Part shown: positions 31,548 to 41,122 of the stretch, piece by piece | Layout: each line of letters opens with the position of its first letter | How positions within the stretch are numbered: the first letter of the stretch is position 1 | Assembly: GCA_910586035.1 (NCBI GenBank) | Contig: CAJUHT010000006.1 | Span: 1-62,772, forward strand | Reading direction: 5' to 3' | DNA length: 62,772 nt | Origin: an uncultured Christensenella sp. | GTDB taxonomy: Bacteria; Bacillota; Clostridia; Christensenellales; Borkfalkiaceae | The notes under the pieces: model-generated | The model's input: only the letters and a program-made list of their open reading frames with translations | What the model was told of the DNA's origin: nothing | Databases searched by the model: none | Made by a program: the position numbers and the translations under genes

Positions 31548-33455
31548 ATGAAAAAGAAAAGACTTATACTCCCTGCGGCAATAGCCGCGCTGTTATTAGC
31601 CTTATCCACCCTCTTGGGCGCTATGTTCGGCGTACGCGGAACAAACAGAGCATATGCGGCGGGCGAATACGACTTTGAATTTACTTACTATTCGGTTACT
31701 TACGACGTACGCGCCGACCGCACTATGGACGTAACCCTCGATTTGGGCGTGCACTACCTCGGTCAGCGCAGTACGGGAATAATGCACGCAATACCCGTAA
31801 ATTCGGGCGACAGGGTGAGAAACCTGCGCGCCTTTGAATTAAGCGGCAAAGACGGAAGCGAAAACCGCCTCGACTATAAGGTAAAACACGAAACTACAAA
31901 CTTTATAATGGTGGATATGGGCGATTACTCCAACAAGAGGGGCGAAACGCACTACTACCGCGTAAAGTACGAGTACGCCATAACCAAACCTGCTAAAAAC
32001 GAAAAGAACGCAATATACTTAAACGCCATTGGCTTCGACTCGGACGGCGCTATGGAAGACGTAAATATCACTTTAAATCTTCCCGCCGGGTATATTAAAG
32101 ACGGTATAATGAGTTTCGTAGGTTTTTCAGGCTCCGATAACGGGCAAAAAGACAACTTTACGGTAACCGGCAACACGGTAACGATGCACATAGACAAACT
32201 GTACGCAAGGCAGGGCGTAACGTTTGAATTGCCGTTCGAGGAGGGCGTGCTTTCAGTAAAGCCCGACCTTACCCCCTATTGGATAATAATCGCCGCGTGC
32301 GTAATGCTTGCCGCGCTGTTTGCCGTTAAATTCCTTGCCTTTAACAAAGACGGGCTTACGCCAATAGTAAACGTTGAAGCGCCCGACGATATGGACCCGC
32401 TTGTAATGGGCAAGCTTATAGACAACAAGGTTGACAAGAGCGACGTTACCTCGCTTATATACTATTGGGCGAACAAGGGTTACATAAAGATTGATTTGAC
32501 CAACGAGAAAAATCCCGAACTTATAAGACTGTACAAACATTTGCCGCCCAACTCGCCGGGCTATCAGAATATGATGTACGACAGGCTTTTTAAAAGCGGC
32601 GACTGCGTAAAGGTAAACAGCCTTACCAACACCTTTTACGGCACCGTGGACAGGGTTACCAAAACGGTAAACGCCGAAAACGGCAAACTGTACAGCGGAA
32701 AGAGTATGGGCGTTGCCGTGCTGTTCGCACTGCTCGGCGGGCTGTTTATGGGGCTTACCCCCTTGATAATTACGCTTACTACCATATCCCCCAAACTGTT
32801 GTTTATAATTCCAATATTTATGATAGTGCCGTCGTTTATAATTTTTGCGCTGACGCAGTCGGTACATTACAACAGGCTTAAACACAAGAAGGGAAAACAG
32901 GCGCTTATGTACGCGGGCATTGCGTTGCTTGGCGCGTTGTTTACCGCCATATACGTTTGGCTCGTCCCTTCGTACATAGTAGAAGTAGTGCCTAAAATTT
33001 TAATAGGCGCGCTCGGCTTTGCGATAATAATGCTTGCCGCCTGCATAATCAGCCGCACCGAGCAGTATGTTAAAAAGCTTAACAAGATAGTCGGCTTCCG
33101 CGATTTTATACTGTATACGGAAAAGGATAAGCTGGAAACTATGCTGGAAAGCAACCCCGAATTTTACTATCAGGTTTTGCCCTACGCAATAGTTTTGGGA
33201 GTTTCTGACATATGGGAAAACAAGTTTGCCGCTCTTACCGTTACGCCGCCAAGCTGGTGCACGTCAAGCTATTCGGATACCGTATTCAACTTTATCGTTT
33301 TCAACTCGGTTATGCGCAACGTAAACAGAAACATAACTTCCGCGTTCGTATCCCGCCCCAACTCGGGCAGCGCTTCGGGCGGCGGCTCGCACGGGGGTAG
33401 TTTTGGCGGCTTCTCGGGAGGCGGACACGGCGGCGGCGGTTTCCGCGGAAGATAA
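31548..33455 (+). CDS. DUF2207 membrane protein
   Basis: 635 residues from the ATG at 31548 (ribosome site GAGAGAAAT). Signal peptide (1-28), extracellular beta-rich DUF2207 domain (about 35-235) with YDVRADRTMDVTLDLGVHYLGQRSTGIMHAIP near its start, one helix at about 245-262, a cytoplasmic domain (270-380) and a helix pair at about 390-430, 445-480. The tail is Gly/Ser/His-rich (GGGSHGGSFGGFSGGGHGGGGF). Conserved neighbour of lemA; function unknown, perhaps an envelope quality-control pair. Confidence 0.9.
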   Translation: MKKKRLILPAAIAALLLALSTLLGAMFGVRGTNRAYAAGEYDFEFTYYSVTYDVRADRTMDVTLDLGVHYLGQRSTGIMHAIPVNSGDRVRNLRAFELSGKDGSENRLDYKVKHETTNFIMVDMGDYSNKRGETHYYRVKYEYAITKPAKNEKNAIYLNAIGFDSDGAMEDVNITLNLPAGYIKDGIMSFVGFSGSDNGQKDNFTVTGNTVTMHIDKLYARQGVTFELPFEEGVLSVKPDLTPYWIIIAACVMLAALFAVKFLAFNKDGLTPIVNVEAPDDMDPLVMGKLIDNKVDKSDVTSLIYYWANKGYIKIDLTNEKNPELIRLYKHLPPNSPGYQNMMYDRLFKSGDCVKVNSLTNTFYGTVDRVTKTVNAENGKLYSGKSMGVAVLFALLGGLFMGLTPLIITLTTISPKLLFIIPIFMIVPSFIIFALTQSVHYNRLKHKKGKQALMYAGIALLGALFTAIYVWLVPSYIVEVVPKILIGALGFAIIMLAACIISRTEQYVKKLNKIVGFRDFILYTEKDKLETMLESNPEFYYQVLPYAIVLGVSDIWENKFAALTVTPPSWCTSSYSDTVFNFIVFNSVMRNVNRNITSAFVSRPNSGSASGGGSHGGSFGGFSGGGHGGGGFRGR

Positions 33456-33533
33456 ACCTTTAAATACAAAACAAGCGATATAATAAAACTGCGGGTTGTA
33501 AAACTACGCGCAACGATTAAGTTAAATAAAGTT

Positions 33534-33566
33534 AAAGCCCCGCGGGCAGGTTGCCCGCGGGGCTTT
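33534..33566. terminator. Bidirectional terminator
   Basis: AAAGCCCCGCGGGCA / TGCCCGCGGGGCTTT, 15-bp stem with a 3-base loop, between convergent DUF2207 and rplI genes. Confidence 0.85.
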
Positions 33567-33603
33567 AACTTACATTTTCAAACAGTCGCAACAATTATTC
33601 CTC

Positions 33604-34050
33604 TTACTCCTCGCCGCGCACAAGAACGGTTATTACCGTAGAAACGCCCTCGGCGAGTTTTAACGTAACTTCGTAATCGCCCACAAGCTTAATAGGGTTT
33701 GCAAGCACGATTTTCTTTTTATCTATATCGTAACCCGCCGCCTTCAAGCTTTCGCAGATATCCGCGGCGGTTACCGAACCGAACACCTTGCCGTTTGCGC
33801 CCACCTTTATTTTTACGGTAAACGACTTTCCTTTAATGTTGGCGGCAAGCTCGCGCATTGCCTTTAACTCCTCGCTTTTATGGTATGCTTCGGAAGTTTT
33901 CTTTTGGTTTAGCTCGTTTATTTTAGTGGCGGTGCCCGCCTCGGCAAAGCCCTTTTTAATTAAAAAATTGCGGGCGTAGCCTTCGTTCACGTCGATTAAA
34001 TCGCCCTTTTTGCCCTGCCCTTTAACGTCCTGCAACAATATTACTTTCAT
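33604..34050 (-). CDS. rplI: 50S ribosomal protein L9
   Basis: 148 residues, the standard length. N-terminal rRNA-binding domain MKVILLQDVKGQGKKGDLIDVNEGYARNFLIKKGFA is diagnostic; long central helix; C-terminal domain AVIKVGANGKVFGSVTAADI in similar form. Strong ribosome site AGGAGG. It stands alone rather than after rpsF-ssb-rpsR. Confidence 0.98.
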   Translation of the reverse strand: MKVILLQDVKGQGKKGDLIDVNEGYARNFLIKKGFAEAGTATKINELNQKKTSEAYHKSEELKAMRELAANIKGKSFTVKIKVGANGKVFGSVTAADICESLKAAGYDIDKKKIVLANPIKLVGDYEVTLKLAEGVSTVITVLVRGEE

Positions 34051-34216
34051 TTTATCCTCCTCGGCGCGGCAACCTGCCCGCTCGTTTATTTCCTATAAGT
34101 ATTTTACCCCTTTTTACCGCCCTTTGTCAATAGCAGGCGTATAATTAGCCGACTTGCGCGCAAAATATATTTAAAGGCAATGCGTTTTACCGCAATGCCT
34201 GTTAGGAGGAAAACGT

Positions 34217-34369
34217 ATGGAAACCATTAACTTCGGCATTGCTTGCGACGTATCCAAATGCAAGTATAACCACAACGGCTGTAACTGCACGCTCGATAAG
34301 ATTCACGTCGGTTGCGCTTGCGACGGCGACCATTGCACCTGCTGCCAGAGCTATTCCGACAAGGTGTAA
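34217..34369 (+). CDS. DUF1540-type small cysteine-rich protein
   Basis: 50 residues with nine Cys (10, 15, 22, 24, 33, 35, 40, 42, 43). The pattern CDVSKCKYNHNGCNCT and CDGDHCTCC fits the DUF1540 family of small metal-binding proteins common in Clostridia. A strong ribosome site (TTAGGAGGAAA) lies seven bases before the ATG, and a hairpin follows. Function unknown; binding of zinc or iron is inferred from the Cys spacing. Confidence 0.85.
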   Translation: METINFGIACDVSKCKYNHNGCNCTLDKIHVGCACDGDHCTCCQSYSDKV

Positions 34370-34384
34370 CCCTTAAACAAGAAG

Positions 34385-34417
34385 ATGCGGCGCGGAGCTT
34401 AAAACTCCGCGCCGCAT
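34385..34417. terminator. Hairpin between convergent genes
   Basis: ATGCGGCGCGGAG / CTCCGCGCCGCAT, 13-bp stem, loop of seven. No strong T-run, so termination efficiency is uncertain. Confidence 0.7.
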
Positions 34418-34436
34418 TGCTATTACCCCCGTAATA

Positions 34437-35624
34437 TCAGCCGATTAACGCCGCAACGGCCGTTTGCTCTGGCAGTGCGCCGAACCAGCCGCGCAACGGC
34501 AGATTTTTAAACAGCGAAGCCATAGGGCTGTGCGAATACATACCGTCGCCCAAGTGCGAATAAAACGCGTAACCGTTAAATTCAGCCATAAAGTCCAAAT
34601 CGTGTAAGGTATAGGCAACTCCGCCTACCGCCGTTAAAATTACAGCCATAACCGCGCACAGCACAATTGCGCCGATTACGCCGTCTACCGCCGTAAACAC
34701 CTTGTTCTCCCTGAATTTTTCCGTAAGCTTGGGCAGGAAAATACCCGCGATTATTACGAATACGGCGGATAAAAGGAAGATAATCAAAGCGATTATAACC
34801 CGCGCGACAACCGCAGTTTTGTCGCCGAGTGTACCCGCAAAGCTTGCAAGCAATCCGTTTTGCAAGCCGCTCACCGCGCCCGAGCACGCGTCCGAACAGG
34901 CGATTGCCCAGCTTGCAAACCCGAACCCGACAAGCAACCCGAGCACGACTACAAGACAAATAACCGAACTGATACCGCTGTTATAGCCCGCCCTCAAAGA
35001 AAGCGCCAGCACGCACACAAGCGGCAAATCGAACGCGAGGCAGTGCCCCAGCCCCTTCCAGCTTGCCGAGGCAAGCGGCGCCGAAAAAGCCGACTGCAAA
35101 AAACCGATGTGCGACAAATCTATAAAGGTCAAAAGGCATAAAATTACCGCGCCTAAGCCGACGAGCGCGTTGAACGCGCCGTTTACCGAACCGAGAACGC
35201 CGTCCAATACGCCCCAGCCGCCCGCTGATTCCTTTATTTTTTTGCCTTTTTTAAGCTCCCTTTTATACTGCTTTCTGTCGCCGCTGTCAACCGCCGCCAA
35301 AATGAGGGCTTGGTTTTCCTCTTTGTCGTCGTAACGCTCGTAATGAGAGAGCTTTTTCCGCGCTTCCACGGCGCGCTCCAACAGTTTTTTAAGCGCTTCG
35401 GTAACAGCGGATAAAACCATTAAAATAATCACCGCCGATAAAATCATAGCCAAACCGTAGCCGCTTGCAGTCTTTTTAACCGCCCCGCCCAGCGCCCTTA
35501 CCGCAAGCACGGTTACAAGCGCGGTTACGCCGCAAAATGACGTTTTTGTAAATTTTCTGAAAAAGCCGACCGCCGCGCCTATGGCAACACCGATACATAC
35601 GGCTATTATAAGCAATGCAGACAT
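34437..35624 (-). CDS. CvpA-like membrane protein with apparent duplication
   Basis: 395 residues with about eight membrane helices. The N-terminal half has CvpA-like features: GAAVGFFRKFTKTSF near 16-30, then a charged cytoplasmic loop (about 88-130) and GVLDGVLGSVNGAFNALVGLGAVILC (138-163). The second half repeats the pattern: GYNSGISSVICLVVVLGLLVGF and VFTAVDGVIGAIVLCAVMAVI. Such proteins are annotated as colicin V production proteins, but their role is broader and unclear. glnS lies 12 bases upstream, so the two probably share a transcript. Confidence 0.7.
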   Translation of the reverse strand: MSALLIIAVCIGVAIGAAVGFFRKFTKTSFCGVTALVTVLAVRALGGAVKKTASGYGLAMILSAVIILMVLSAVTEALKKLLERAVEARKKLSHYERYDDKEENQALILAAVDSGDRKQYKRELKKGKKIKESAGGWGVLDGVLGSVNGAFNALVGLGAVILCLLTFIDLSHIGFLQSAFSAPLASASWKGLGHCLAFDLPLVCVLALSLRAGYNSGISSVICLVVVLGLLVGFGFASWAIACSDACSGAVSGLQNGLLASFAGTLGDKTAVVARVIIALIIFLLSAVFVIIAGIFLPKLTEKFRENKVFTAVDGVIGAIVLCAVMAVILTAVGGVAYTLHDLDFMAEFNGYAFYSHLGDGMYSHSPMASLFKNLPLRGWFGALPEQTAVAALIG

Positions 35625-35636
35625 TTCCCCCTCCGC

Positions 35637-37286
35637 TTATTTGTTGAAACTGTCCTTTAAAGAAACTATTTCGGAGAGTTGCGCCTTGCCGTCTTTCGGC
35701 GGACACACTTTGTAGTAGCCCGTGCGCATAAGCTGAAAACTCTTGCCCTCGCAATCCGCGGCATACGGTTCAACCTTGCCGCAACAGGTGCTTATACTGT
35801 TTTTGTCAAGCCGCTCGGCATAGTCCTGGTCGGGATACTCCTCGTCCTTTAAAAGCGGTTTGTAGGTAGTAAAAACGGCGTCTTTGCCGTACTTGGCGTC
35901 CACCCACTGTATTACGCCCTTGGCTTTAACCTCGCTCTTAACCGCGCTGCCGGAACGCGTTTCGGGGAAGTATGTGCATTTAAGCTCCGTAACGTTTCCG
36001 TTACCGTCCGTAACGACCTCGTCGCAACGCACGATATACGCGCCCTTCAAGCGCACGTATCCGCCCTTGAACAGCCTTTTAAACTTGGGAGGAGGCTCTG
36101 TTGCAAAGTCGCTTCTGTCAATATATACCGTGCCCGTAAACTTTACGGGGCGGGTTGCGCCGCTTCCGTCGGCGGGGTTTATTTCAAAGGGCAACTCCTC
36201 CTCGCCCTCGTAATTGGTTACGGTAAGCTTTAAAGGCGAGCAAACGCCCATAGCCCTCTCGGCGGTTAAGTTGAGTTCGTCCCTTATGCACTCGTCAAGC
36301 TGGGCTATATTTACCACGCCGTAGTTTTTGGCTACGCCCACCGCCGCGCAGAAATTGCGCAGAGCCATAGGCGGCACGCCGCGGTTTTTCAAGCCCATAA
36401 GAGTGGGCATACGCGCGTCGTCCCAGCCCGACACAAACCCCTCGTCTACAAGCTTTTTCAAGTACCGTTTTGACATAAGCGTGTTGGTTATGTTAAGCCT
36501 TGCAAACTCGATTTGTCTGGGCGCGGGGGCGGGAAAGCCCGCCTTTTCAATGACCCAATCGTATAGCGGTCTGTGATTTTCGAATTCCAGCGAACAGAGC
36601 GAGTGGGTAATACCCTCTATCGCGTCGGAAACGGGGTGCGCAAAGTCGTACATAGGATAAATGCACCACTTGTCGCCCTGACGGTAATGGGGAACGTGGG
36701 CTATTCTGTAAATGACGGGGTCGCGCATATTTATGTTGGGCGAAGCCATATCTATTTTAGCCCTTAAAACCTTTGCCCCGTCGGCATACTTGCCCGCGCG
36801 CATTTCGCGGAACAGGCGCAAATTCTCCTCCGCGCTTCTGTTTCTGTACGGGCTTTCCTTACCAGCCTCGGTTAAAGTGCCGCGCGTAGCCGTTATTTCT
36901 TCCGACGATAAATCGCAAACGTAGGCGTTGCCGTCGGTTATATATTTTTCGGCTATTTCGTACATCTTTTCGTAATAGTCGGAGGCAAAAAACAAATTGT
37001 CGTACTCGAAGCCCAACCACTTAACCGCTTCCACAATGGAATTTACGTACTCGTAATCTTCCTTGGCGGGGTTGGTATCGTCCATTCTCAAATTGATTTT
37101 GCCGTTATACTTTTCCTTTACGCCAAAGTTGATGCACAGCGCCTTTACGTGCCCTATGTGCAGATATCCGTTGGGTTCGGGCGGGAAGCGCACGGCAATT
37201 TCGTTGCCGCGGCTTTCAAACTTTCCTGCTTCCAGCTCTTCGTTTATAATTTGTTCTATAAAATTAGTCGCTTCGGGAAGTTGCAT
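35637..37286 (-). CDS. glnS: Glutaminyl-tRNA synthetase
   Basis: 549 residues from the ATG at 37286, chosen because AAAGGGAGAAA is its ribosome site; an upstream in-frame ATG has none. Class I synthetase: HIGH motif in PPEPNGYLHIGHVKALC (about 32-48), KMSKS variant LMSKRYLKK (about 255), GlnRS-type catalytic stretch RMDDTNPAKEDYEYV and YDFAHPVSDAIEGITHSLCSLEFENHRPLYDW. C-terminal beta-barrel anticodon domain. Its presence implies direct charging of tRNA-Gln in addition to or instead of the GatCAB route. Confidence 0.97.
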   Translation of the reverse strand: MQLPEATNFIEQIINEELEAGKFESRGNEIAVRFPPEPNGYLHIGHVKALCINFGVKEKYNGKINLRMDDTNPAKEDYEYVNSIVEAVKWLGFEYDNLFFASDYYEKMYEIAEKYITDGNAYVCDLSSEEITATRGTLTEAGKESPYRNRSAEENLRLFREMRAGKYADGAKVLRAKIDMASPNINMRDPVIYRIAHVPHYRQGDKWCIYPMYDFAHPVSDAIEGITHSLCSLEFENHRPLYDWVIEKAGFPAPAPRQIEFARLNITNTLMSKRYLKKLVDEGFVSGWDDARMPTLMGLKNRGVPPMALRNFCAAVGVAKNYGVVNIAQLDECIRDELNLTAERAMGVCSPLKLTVTNYEGEEELPFEINPADGSGATRPVKFTGTVYIDRSDFATEPPPKFKRLFKGGYVRLKGAYIVRCDEVVTDGNGNVTELKCTYFPETRSGSAVKSEVKAKGVIQWVDAKYGKDAVFTTYKPLLKDEEYPDQDYAERLDKNSISTCCGKVEPYAADCEGKSFQLMRTGYYKVCPPKDGKAQLSEIVSLKDSFNK

Positions 37287-37353
37287 TTTATTTTCTCCCT
37301 TTAATATTTGTATTTTGTTGCGTGCCAAACTTAAATTCTTTATTCCTGTTTTA

Positions 37354-39015
37354 TCAGGAAAGCCCCGTAATTTTACCGTTTGCGTCTATATCGATGCTTT
37401 CCGCGCAGGGCGTTTTGCCAAGCCCCGGCATAAGCATAACCGAGCCGGCGATTGCCACCACAAAGCCCGCGCCGCCGCGGTACTCTATATCGCGCACGTA
37501 AATTTTAAAGCCCTTGGGCGCCGCCAAAAGCGCAGGGTTATCCGAAAGCGAATACTGCGTTTTGGCTATTATTACGGGAAAGCCCTTTATGCCCTTGGCT
37601 TCTAACGAGGCGATTTTGCTTTCCGCCAAAGGCGCGAAATCGGCGCCGTCGCCGCCGTATACGTTTTTGACTATATCCTCTATCTTCTTTTTTATTCCGT
37701 CGTTTAAATCGTACGCGAAGTGCAGTTTGCTCTTCTTTTCGCAAGCGGATATAACCGCCGCGGCAAGCTCTTTGCCGCCCTCGCCGCCCTTTAAAAACAC
37801 GTCGGTGAACACGGCTTCCACGCCCGCTTCTTTGCACGCGTTCATAACCGTTTCAATCTCCGCCGCGGTATCCGTGAAAAATCTGTTCATAGCCACAACC
37901 ACGGGCTTTTTGTACACGTTTTTAACGGTGTCCACGTGCTTTAAAAGATTGGGAAGCCCGCCTTTGAGCGCCGTTAAATTCTCCTCGGAAAGAGTGGCTT
38001 TTTCCGCCCCGCCGTGAAGTTTAAGCGCCTTAACCGTAGCAACCACCACCACGCAATCGGGCTCTATGCCCGCAATGCGGCACTTTGCGTCCAAAAACTT
38101 TTCCGCGCCCAAATCCGCGCCGAAACCCGCCTCCGTTACCGCGTAGTCGGCTAAACTCATAGCCGCGCGGGTAGCCCGTACCGAGTTGCAACCGTGCGCG
38201 ATATTGGCGAAAGGTCCGCCGTGAACGAACGCGGGCGTGCCCTCCAAAGTCTGCACCAGATTGGGGTTGAGCGCGTCCTTTAAAAGGGTTGCCATTGCGC
38301 CCTGCGCGTTCAATTGGCGCGCATATATGTACTCTCCATTGTCGTTTTCGCCCACGACTATGTTGCCGAGGCGCACCTTTAAATCGGCTATATCTTTGGC
38401 AAGGCACAAAATTGCCATAACTTCGCTTGCCGCCGTAATCGAAAAACTTTCGCTTCGGGTGTAGCTTTCGCACCCCTTCATATTGCCGGCGGGGCAGTCG
38501 AGCGTAAGCGCCCTCAGCGCGCGGTCGTTCATATCCATACAGCGGTGGAAGTAAACTTCCTTGATTTTGAGCGCGTTACCGCGGAAAATGTGATTGTCGA
38601 GCATTGCGCATAACAGATTGTTTGCCGCCGTTATTGCGTGCAAATCGCCCGTGAAGTGCAAGTTGATGTCCGCCATAGGCACAACCTGCGCATAGCCGCC
38701 GCCTGCCGCGCCCCCCTTAATGCCGAACACGGGACCGAGCGAAGGCTCCCTGAGCGCAAGGCACGCGCTTTTGCCGAGGCGAGATATACCGTCGGCAAGA
38801 CCTATCGAAACGGTGGTTTTGCCCTCCCCGCTCGCGGTGGGGTTAATTGCCGTTACAAGCACAAGTTTTGCCTTGGGCTTATAGCTTTTAACGTTAATTT
38901 TCGCCTTGTACTTGCCGTACAGTTCCAAATCGTCCTCTTTGAGTCCGAGTTTTTCCGCAACCGTGCGGATGTCCTTCAATTGCGCGCTTTCGGCTATCTC
39001 GATATCGCTAAGCAT
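37354..39015 (-). CDS. fhs: Formate-tetrahydrofolate ligase
   Basis: 553 residues. ATP-dependent formation of 10-formyl-THF from formate and THF, a one-carbon and Wood-Ljungdahl methyl-branch enzyme. The P-loop NPTASGEGKTT (about 60-70), LREPSLGPVFGIKGGAAGGGYAQVVPM, HFTGDLHAI and VATVKALKLHGG are diagnostic. The ATG at 39015 is preferred; a TTG one codon earlier is possible. The ribosome site AAGGAG lies a little far upstream. It is followed 67 bases later by glnS on the same strand. Confidence 0.97.
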   Translation of the reverse strand: MLSDIEIAESAQLKDIRTVAEKLGLKEDDLELYGKYKAKINVKSYKPKAKLVLVTAINPTASGEGKTTVSIGLADGISRLGKSACLALREPSLGPVFGIKGGAAGGGYAQVVPMADINLHFTGDLHAITAANNLLCAMLDNHIFRGNALKIKEVYFHRCMDMNDRALRALTLDCPAGNMKGCESYTRSESFSITAASEVMAILCLAKDIADLKVRLGNIVVGENDNGEYIYARQLNAQGAMATLLKDALNPNLVQTLEGTPAFVHGGPFANIAHGCNSVRATRAAMSLADYAVTEAGFGADLGAEKFLDAKCRIAGIEPDCVVVVATVKALKLHGGAEKATLSEENLTALKGGLPNLLKHVDTVKNVYKKPVVVAMNRFFTDTAAEIETVMNACKEAGVEAVFTDVFLKGGEGGKELAAAVISACEKKSKLHFAYDLNDGIKKKIEDIVKNVYGGDGADFAPLAESKIASLEAKGIKGFPVIIAKTQYSLSDNPALLAAPKGFKIYVRDIEYRGGAGFVVAIAGSVMLMPGLGKTPCAESIDIDANGKITGLS

Positions 39016-39144
39016 CAAAAAACAACACTCCTTTTATATGCGTTTACAAGTCTGAATTATTATACCACACCCGCGCGACAAAGTATATAATTTGAAAGCC
39101 ATTTTGTAAAATTACTTGCAAAAAGTCAGGCGCTAACATTTTGC

Positions 39145-39173
39145 TTGACATTTTTTACCGCGGGGCATAAAAT
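39145..39173 (+). promoter_or_regulatory. glyS promoter
   Basis: TTGACA (39145-39150), 17 bases, TAAAAT (39168-39173), giving a leader of about 48 bases. That is too short for a T-box, so glyS here is not T-box controlled from this promoter. Confidence 0.7.
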
Positions 39174-39227
39174 TATTAAAATTCAAATGGGCGCATTTTT
39201 GCCAAGTGCGCGCCGAAGGAGCAGAAT

Positions 39228-40631
39228 ATGGCTGACAAAAAGAGAGCCGTTACACAGGAAAAATTGGTGGCTCTTTGCAAAAACAGGGGCTTCATTTTCC
39301 CCGGAAGCGAAATATACGGCGGACTTGCCAACACCTGGGACTACGGTCCTTTGGGCGTGGAATTCAAAAACAACGTAAAAAAAGCCTGGTGGAAAAAATT
39401 TATACAGGAAAGCACTTTAAACACGGGGCTTGACTGCGCGATACTTATGAACACGCGAACCTGGAAGGCGAGCGGACACCTCGGCGGCTTTTCCGACCCG
39501 TTGATGGACTGCAAAAACTGCAAGACCCGCCACCGCGCCGACAACCTTGTTGAAGCCTACTGCCAAAAACACGGTTTGGACGCAAAAGTAGAAGCTATGG
39601 ACAACGACGCGTTGGAGGCGTTTATAAAGGAAAAGGCGATTGTCTGCCCCGCCTGCGGCAAGAGCGATTTTACCTCCATAAGAAAATTCAACCTTATGTT
39701 TAAAACCTTTCAGGGCGTAACCGAGGACAGCGTAAACACCGTTTACCTCCGCCCCGAAACTGCGCAGGGAATATTCGTAAACTTTAAAAACGTGCAGAGG
39801 GCGAGCCGTATGCGCGTGCCATTCGGCATAGGTCAGATAGGCAAATCGTTCCGCAACGAAATCACGCCCGGAAACTTTATTTTCCGCGTGCGCGAGTTCG
39901 AGCAGATGGAGCTTGAATTCTTCTGCAAGCCGGGCACCGATTTGGAATGGTTTAACTATTGGAAAAACTACTGTAAAGACTTCCTTTTATCCCTCGGAAT
40001 GAAGGAAGAAAACCTGCGCCTCAGAGACCACTCCCCCGAAGAGCTTTGCTTCTACTCCAAAGCGACGACCGACTTCGAGTACAAATTCGCGTTTGGCTGG
40101 GGCGAGCTTTGGGGCGTTGCCGACAGGACCGACTACGACCTAACACAGCACCAGACGGAGAGCGGCGAGAGTATGGAATACACCGACCCCGTTACCAACG
40201 AGAAATACGTGCCCTACGTTATAGAGCCTTCGCTGGGCGTTGAGCGTATGGTGCTTGCCTACCTCACCGACGCGTACGACGAGGAAGTTTTGGACGAAGC
40301 CAAAAACGACGTGCGCACCGTGCTTCGCCTGCACCCCTTCCTCGCGCCCTACAAGGCGGCTGTTCTGCCCCTGCAAAAAGGGCTTTCGGAAAAAGCCGAC
40401 GAAGTTTACAAAAAAATCGCAAAGAAATTTTCGGTTACCTACGACGTTACAGGCTCGATTGGCAAGCGTTACCGCCGTCAGGATGAAATAGGCACCCCCT
40501 ACTGCATCACCGTCGACTTCGACACCCTGCAAGACGATACCGTTACCGTGCGCGACCGCGACAGTATGCAACAAATCCGCCTGCCCATATCCGAGCTTGA
40601 AGCTTATATAGAAAAGAGTTTGGAGTTTTAA
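39228..40631 (+). CDS. glyS: Glycyl-tRNA synthetase, single-chain alpha2 type
   Basis: 467 residues, class II synthetase of the homodimeric type, not the alpha-beta GlyQ/GlyS tetramer. Motifs: GFIFPGSEIYGGLANTWDYGPLGVEFKNNVK (17-47), a Cys zinc knuckle pair (CKNCKTRHRAD near 90, CPACGKSDF near 140), motif 2 FRNEITPGNFIFRVREFEQMELEFF and motif 3 PSLGVERMVLAYL. C-terminal anticodon domain. Ribosome site AAGGAGC. A lipoprotein gene starts at the base after the stop. Confidence 0.97.
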   Translation: MADKKRAVTQEKLVALCKNRGFIFPGSEIYGGLANTWDYGPLGVEFKNNVKKAWWKKFIQESTLNTGLDCAILMNTRTWKASGHLGGFSDPLMDCKNCKTRHRADNLVEAYCQKHGLDAKVEAMDNDALEAFIKEKAIVCPACGKSDFTSIRKFNLMFKTFQGVTEDSVNTVYLRPETAQGIFVNFKNVQRASRMRVPFGIGQIGKSFRNEITPGNFIFRVREFEQMELEFFCKPGTDLEWFNYWKNYCKDFLLSLGMKEENLRLRDHSPEELCFYSKATTDFEYKFAFGWGELWGVADRTDYDLTQHQTESGESMEYTDPVTNEKYVPYVIEPSLGVERMVLAYLTDAYDEEVLDEAKNDVRTVLRLHPFLAPYKAAVLPLQKGLSEKADEVYKKIAKKFSVTYDVTGSIGKRYRRQDEIGTPYCITVDFDTLQDDTVTVRDRDSMQQIRLPISELEAYIEKSLEF

Positions 40632-41057
40632 ATGAAAACCGCGGTAAAGATTGGCGTTTGCGCATTGCTGTGCGCGGCGGTTGCAACCCTTGCCGCCTGC
40701 GTTAAGGCGCGCGCCGAAAACCAATTTTATTCCGTAACCGGCGTAAAACTTCCCAAATGCGAAACGGTTAAAACGACTGATACCACGGGCTGGTTCGGCG
40801 ACGGAGAAGTAACCTACACTTTCACCTTTAACCAAGCCAACGGCAAGGCGTTGGAAGACGCGTTGAAGTCGGCAAAAAGCTGGGCGGCTTTGCCTATGAC
40901 GGCTGAATTCGAGCAGCAAACTTACGTATATTATCACGCGTCCGTTCCCCGCGTAGAAAGCGGATATTACTACTACGGGGGCGGCGAATACACCTTTTCG
41001 GTTGCGGTATACGACGCGAAGACCCGAACGGCTTATTTCAGCGGAATAAACATATAA
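40632..41057 (+). CDS. Small lipoprotein of unknown function
   Basis: 141 residues. Signal peptide with lipobox LAAC (Cys23). The mature part is a compact beta-rich domain (YSVTGVKLPKCETVKTTDTTGWFGDGEVTYTFTF ... SGYYYYGGGEYTFSVAVYD in content) with aromatic repeats. No recognised family. Its ATG directly follows the glyS stop (TAAATG), so expression depends on translational coupling to glyS, an odd partner for a surface protein. A terminator follows. Confidence 0.7.
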   Translation: MKTAVKIGVCALLCAAVATLAACVKARAENQFYSVTGVKLPKCETVKTTDTTGWFGDGEVTYTFTFNQANGKALEDALKSAKSWAALPMTAEFEQQTYVYYHASVPRVESGYYYYGGGEYTFSVAVYDAKTRTAYFSGINI

Positions 41058-41078
41058 TCGAATTTTTATAAGACGTAA

Positions 41079-41117
41079 AGCGGTCGGCTTGAATAGCCGA
41101 CCGCTCCGTTTATTTTT
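41079..41117. terminator. Terminator between convergent genes
   Basis: AGCGGTCGGCT / AGCCGACCGCT stem, loop TGAAT, followed by CCGTTTATTTTTT. Confidence 0.8.
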
Positions 41118-41122
41118 TATAT

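Noticed and set aside
39030..39227. T-box riboswitch upstream of glyS
   Set aside because: The predicted leader is only about 48 bases and no TGGN T-box sequence or specifier stem is visible.
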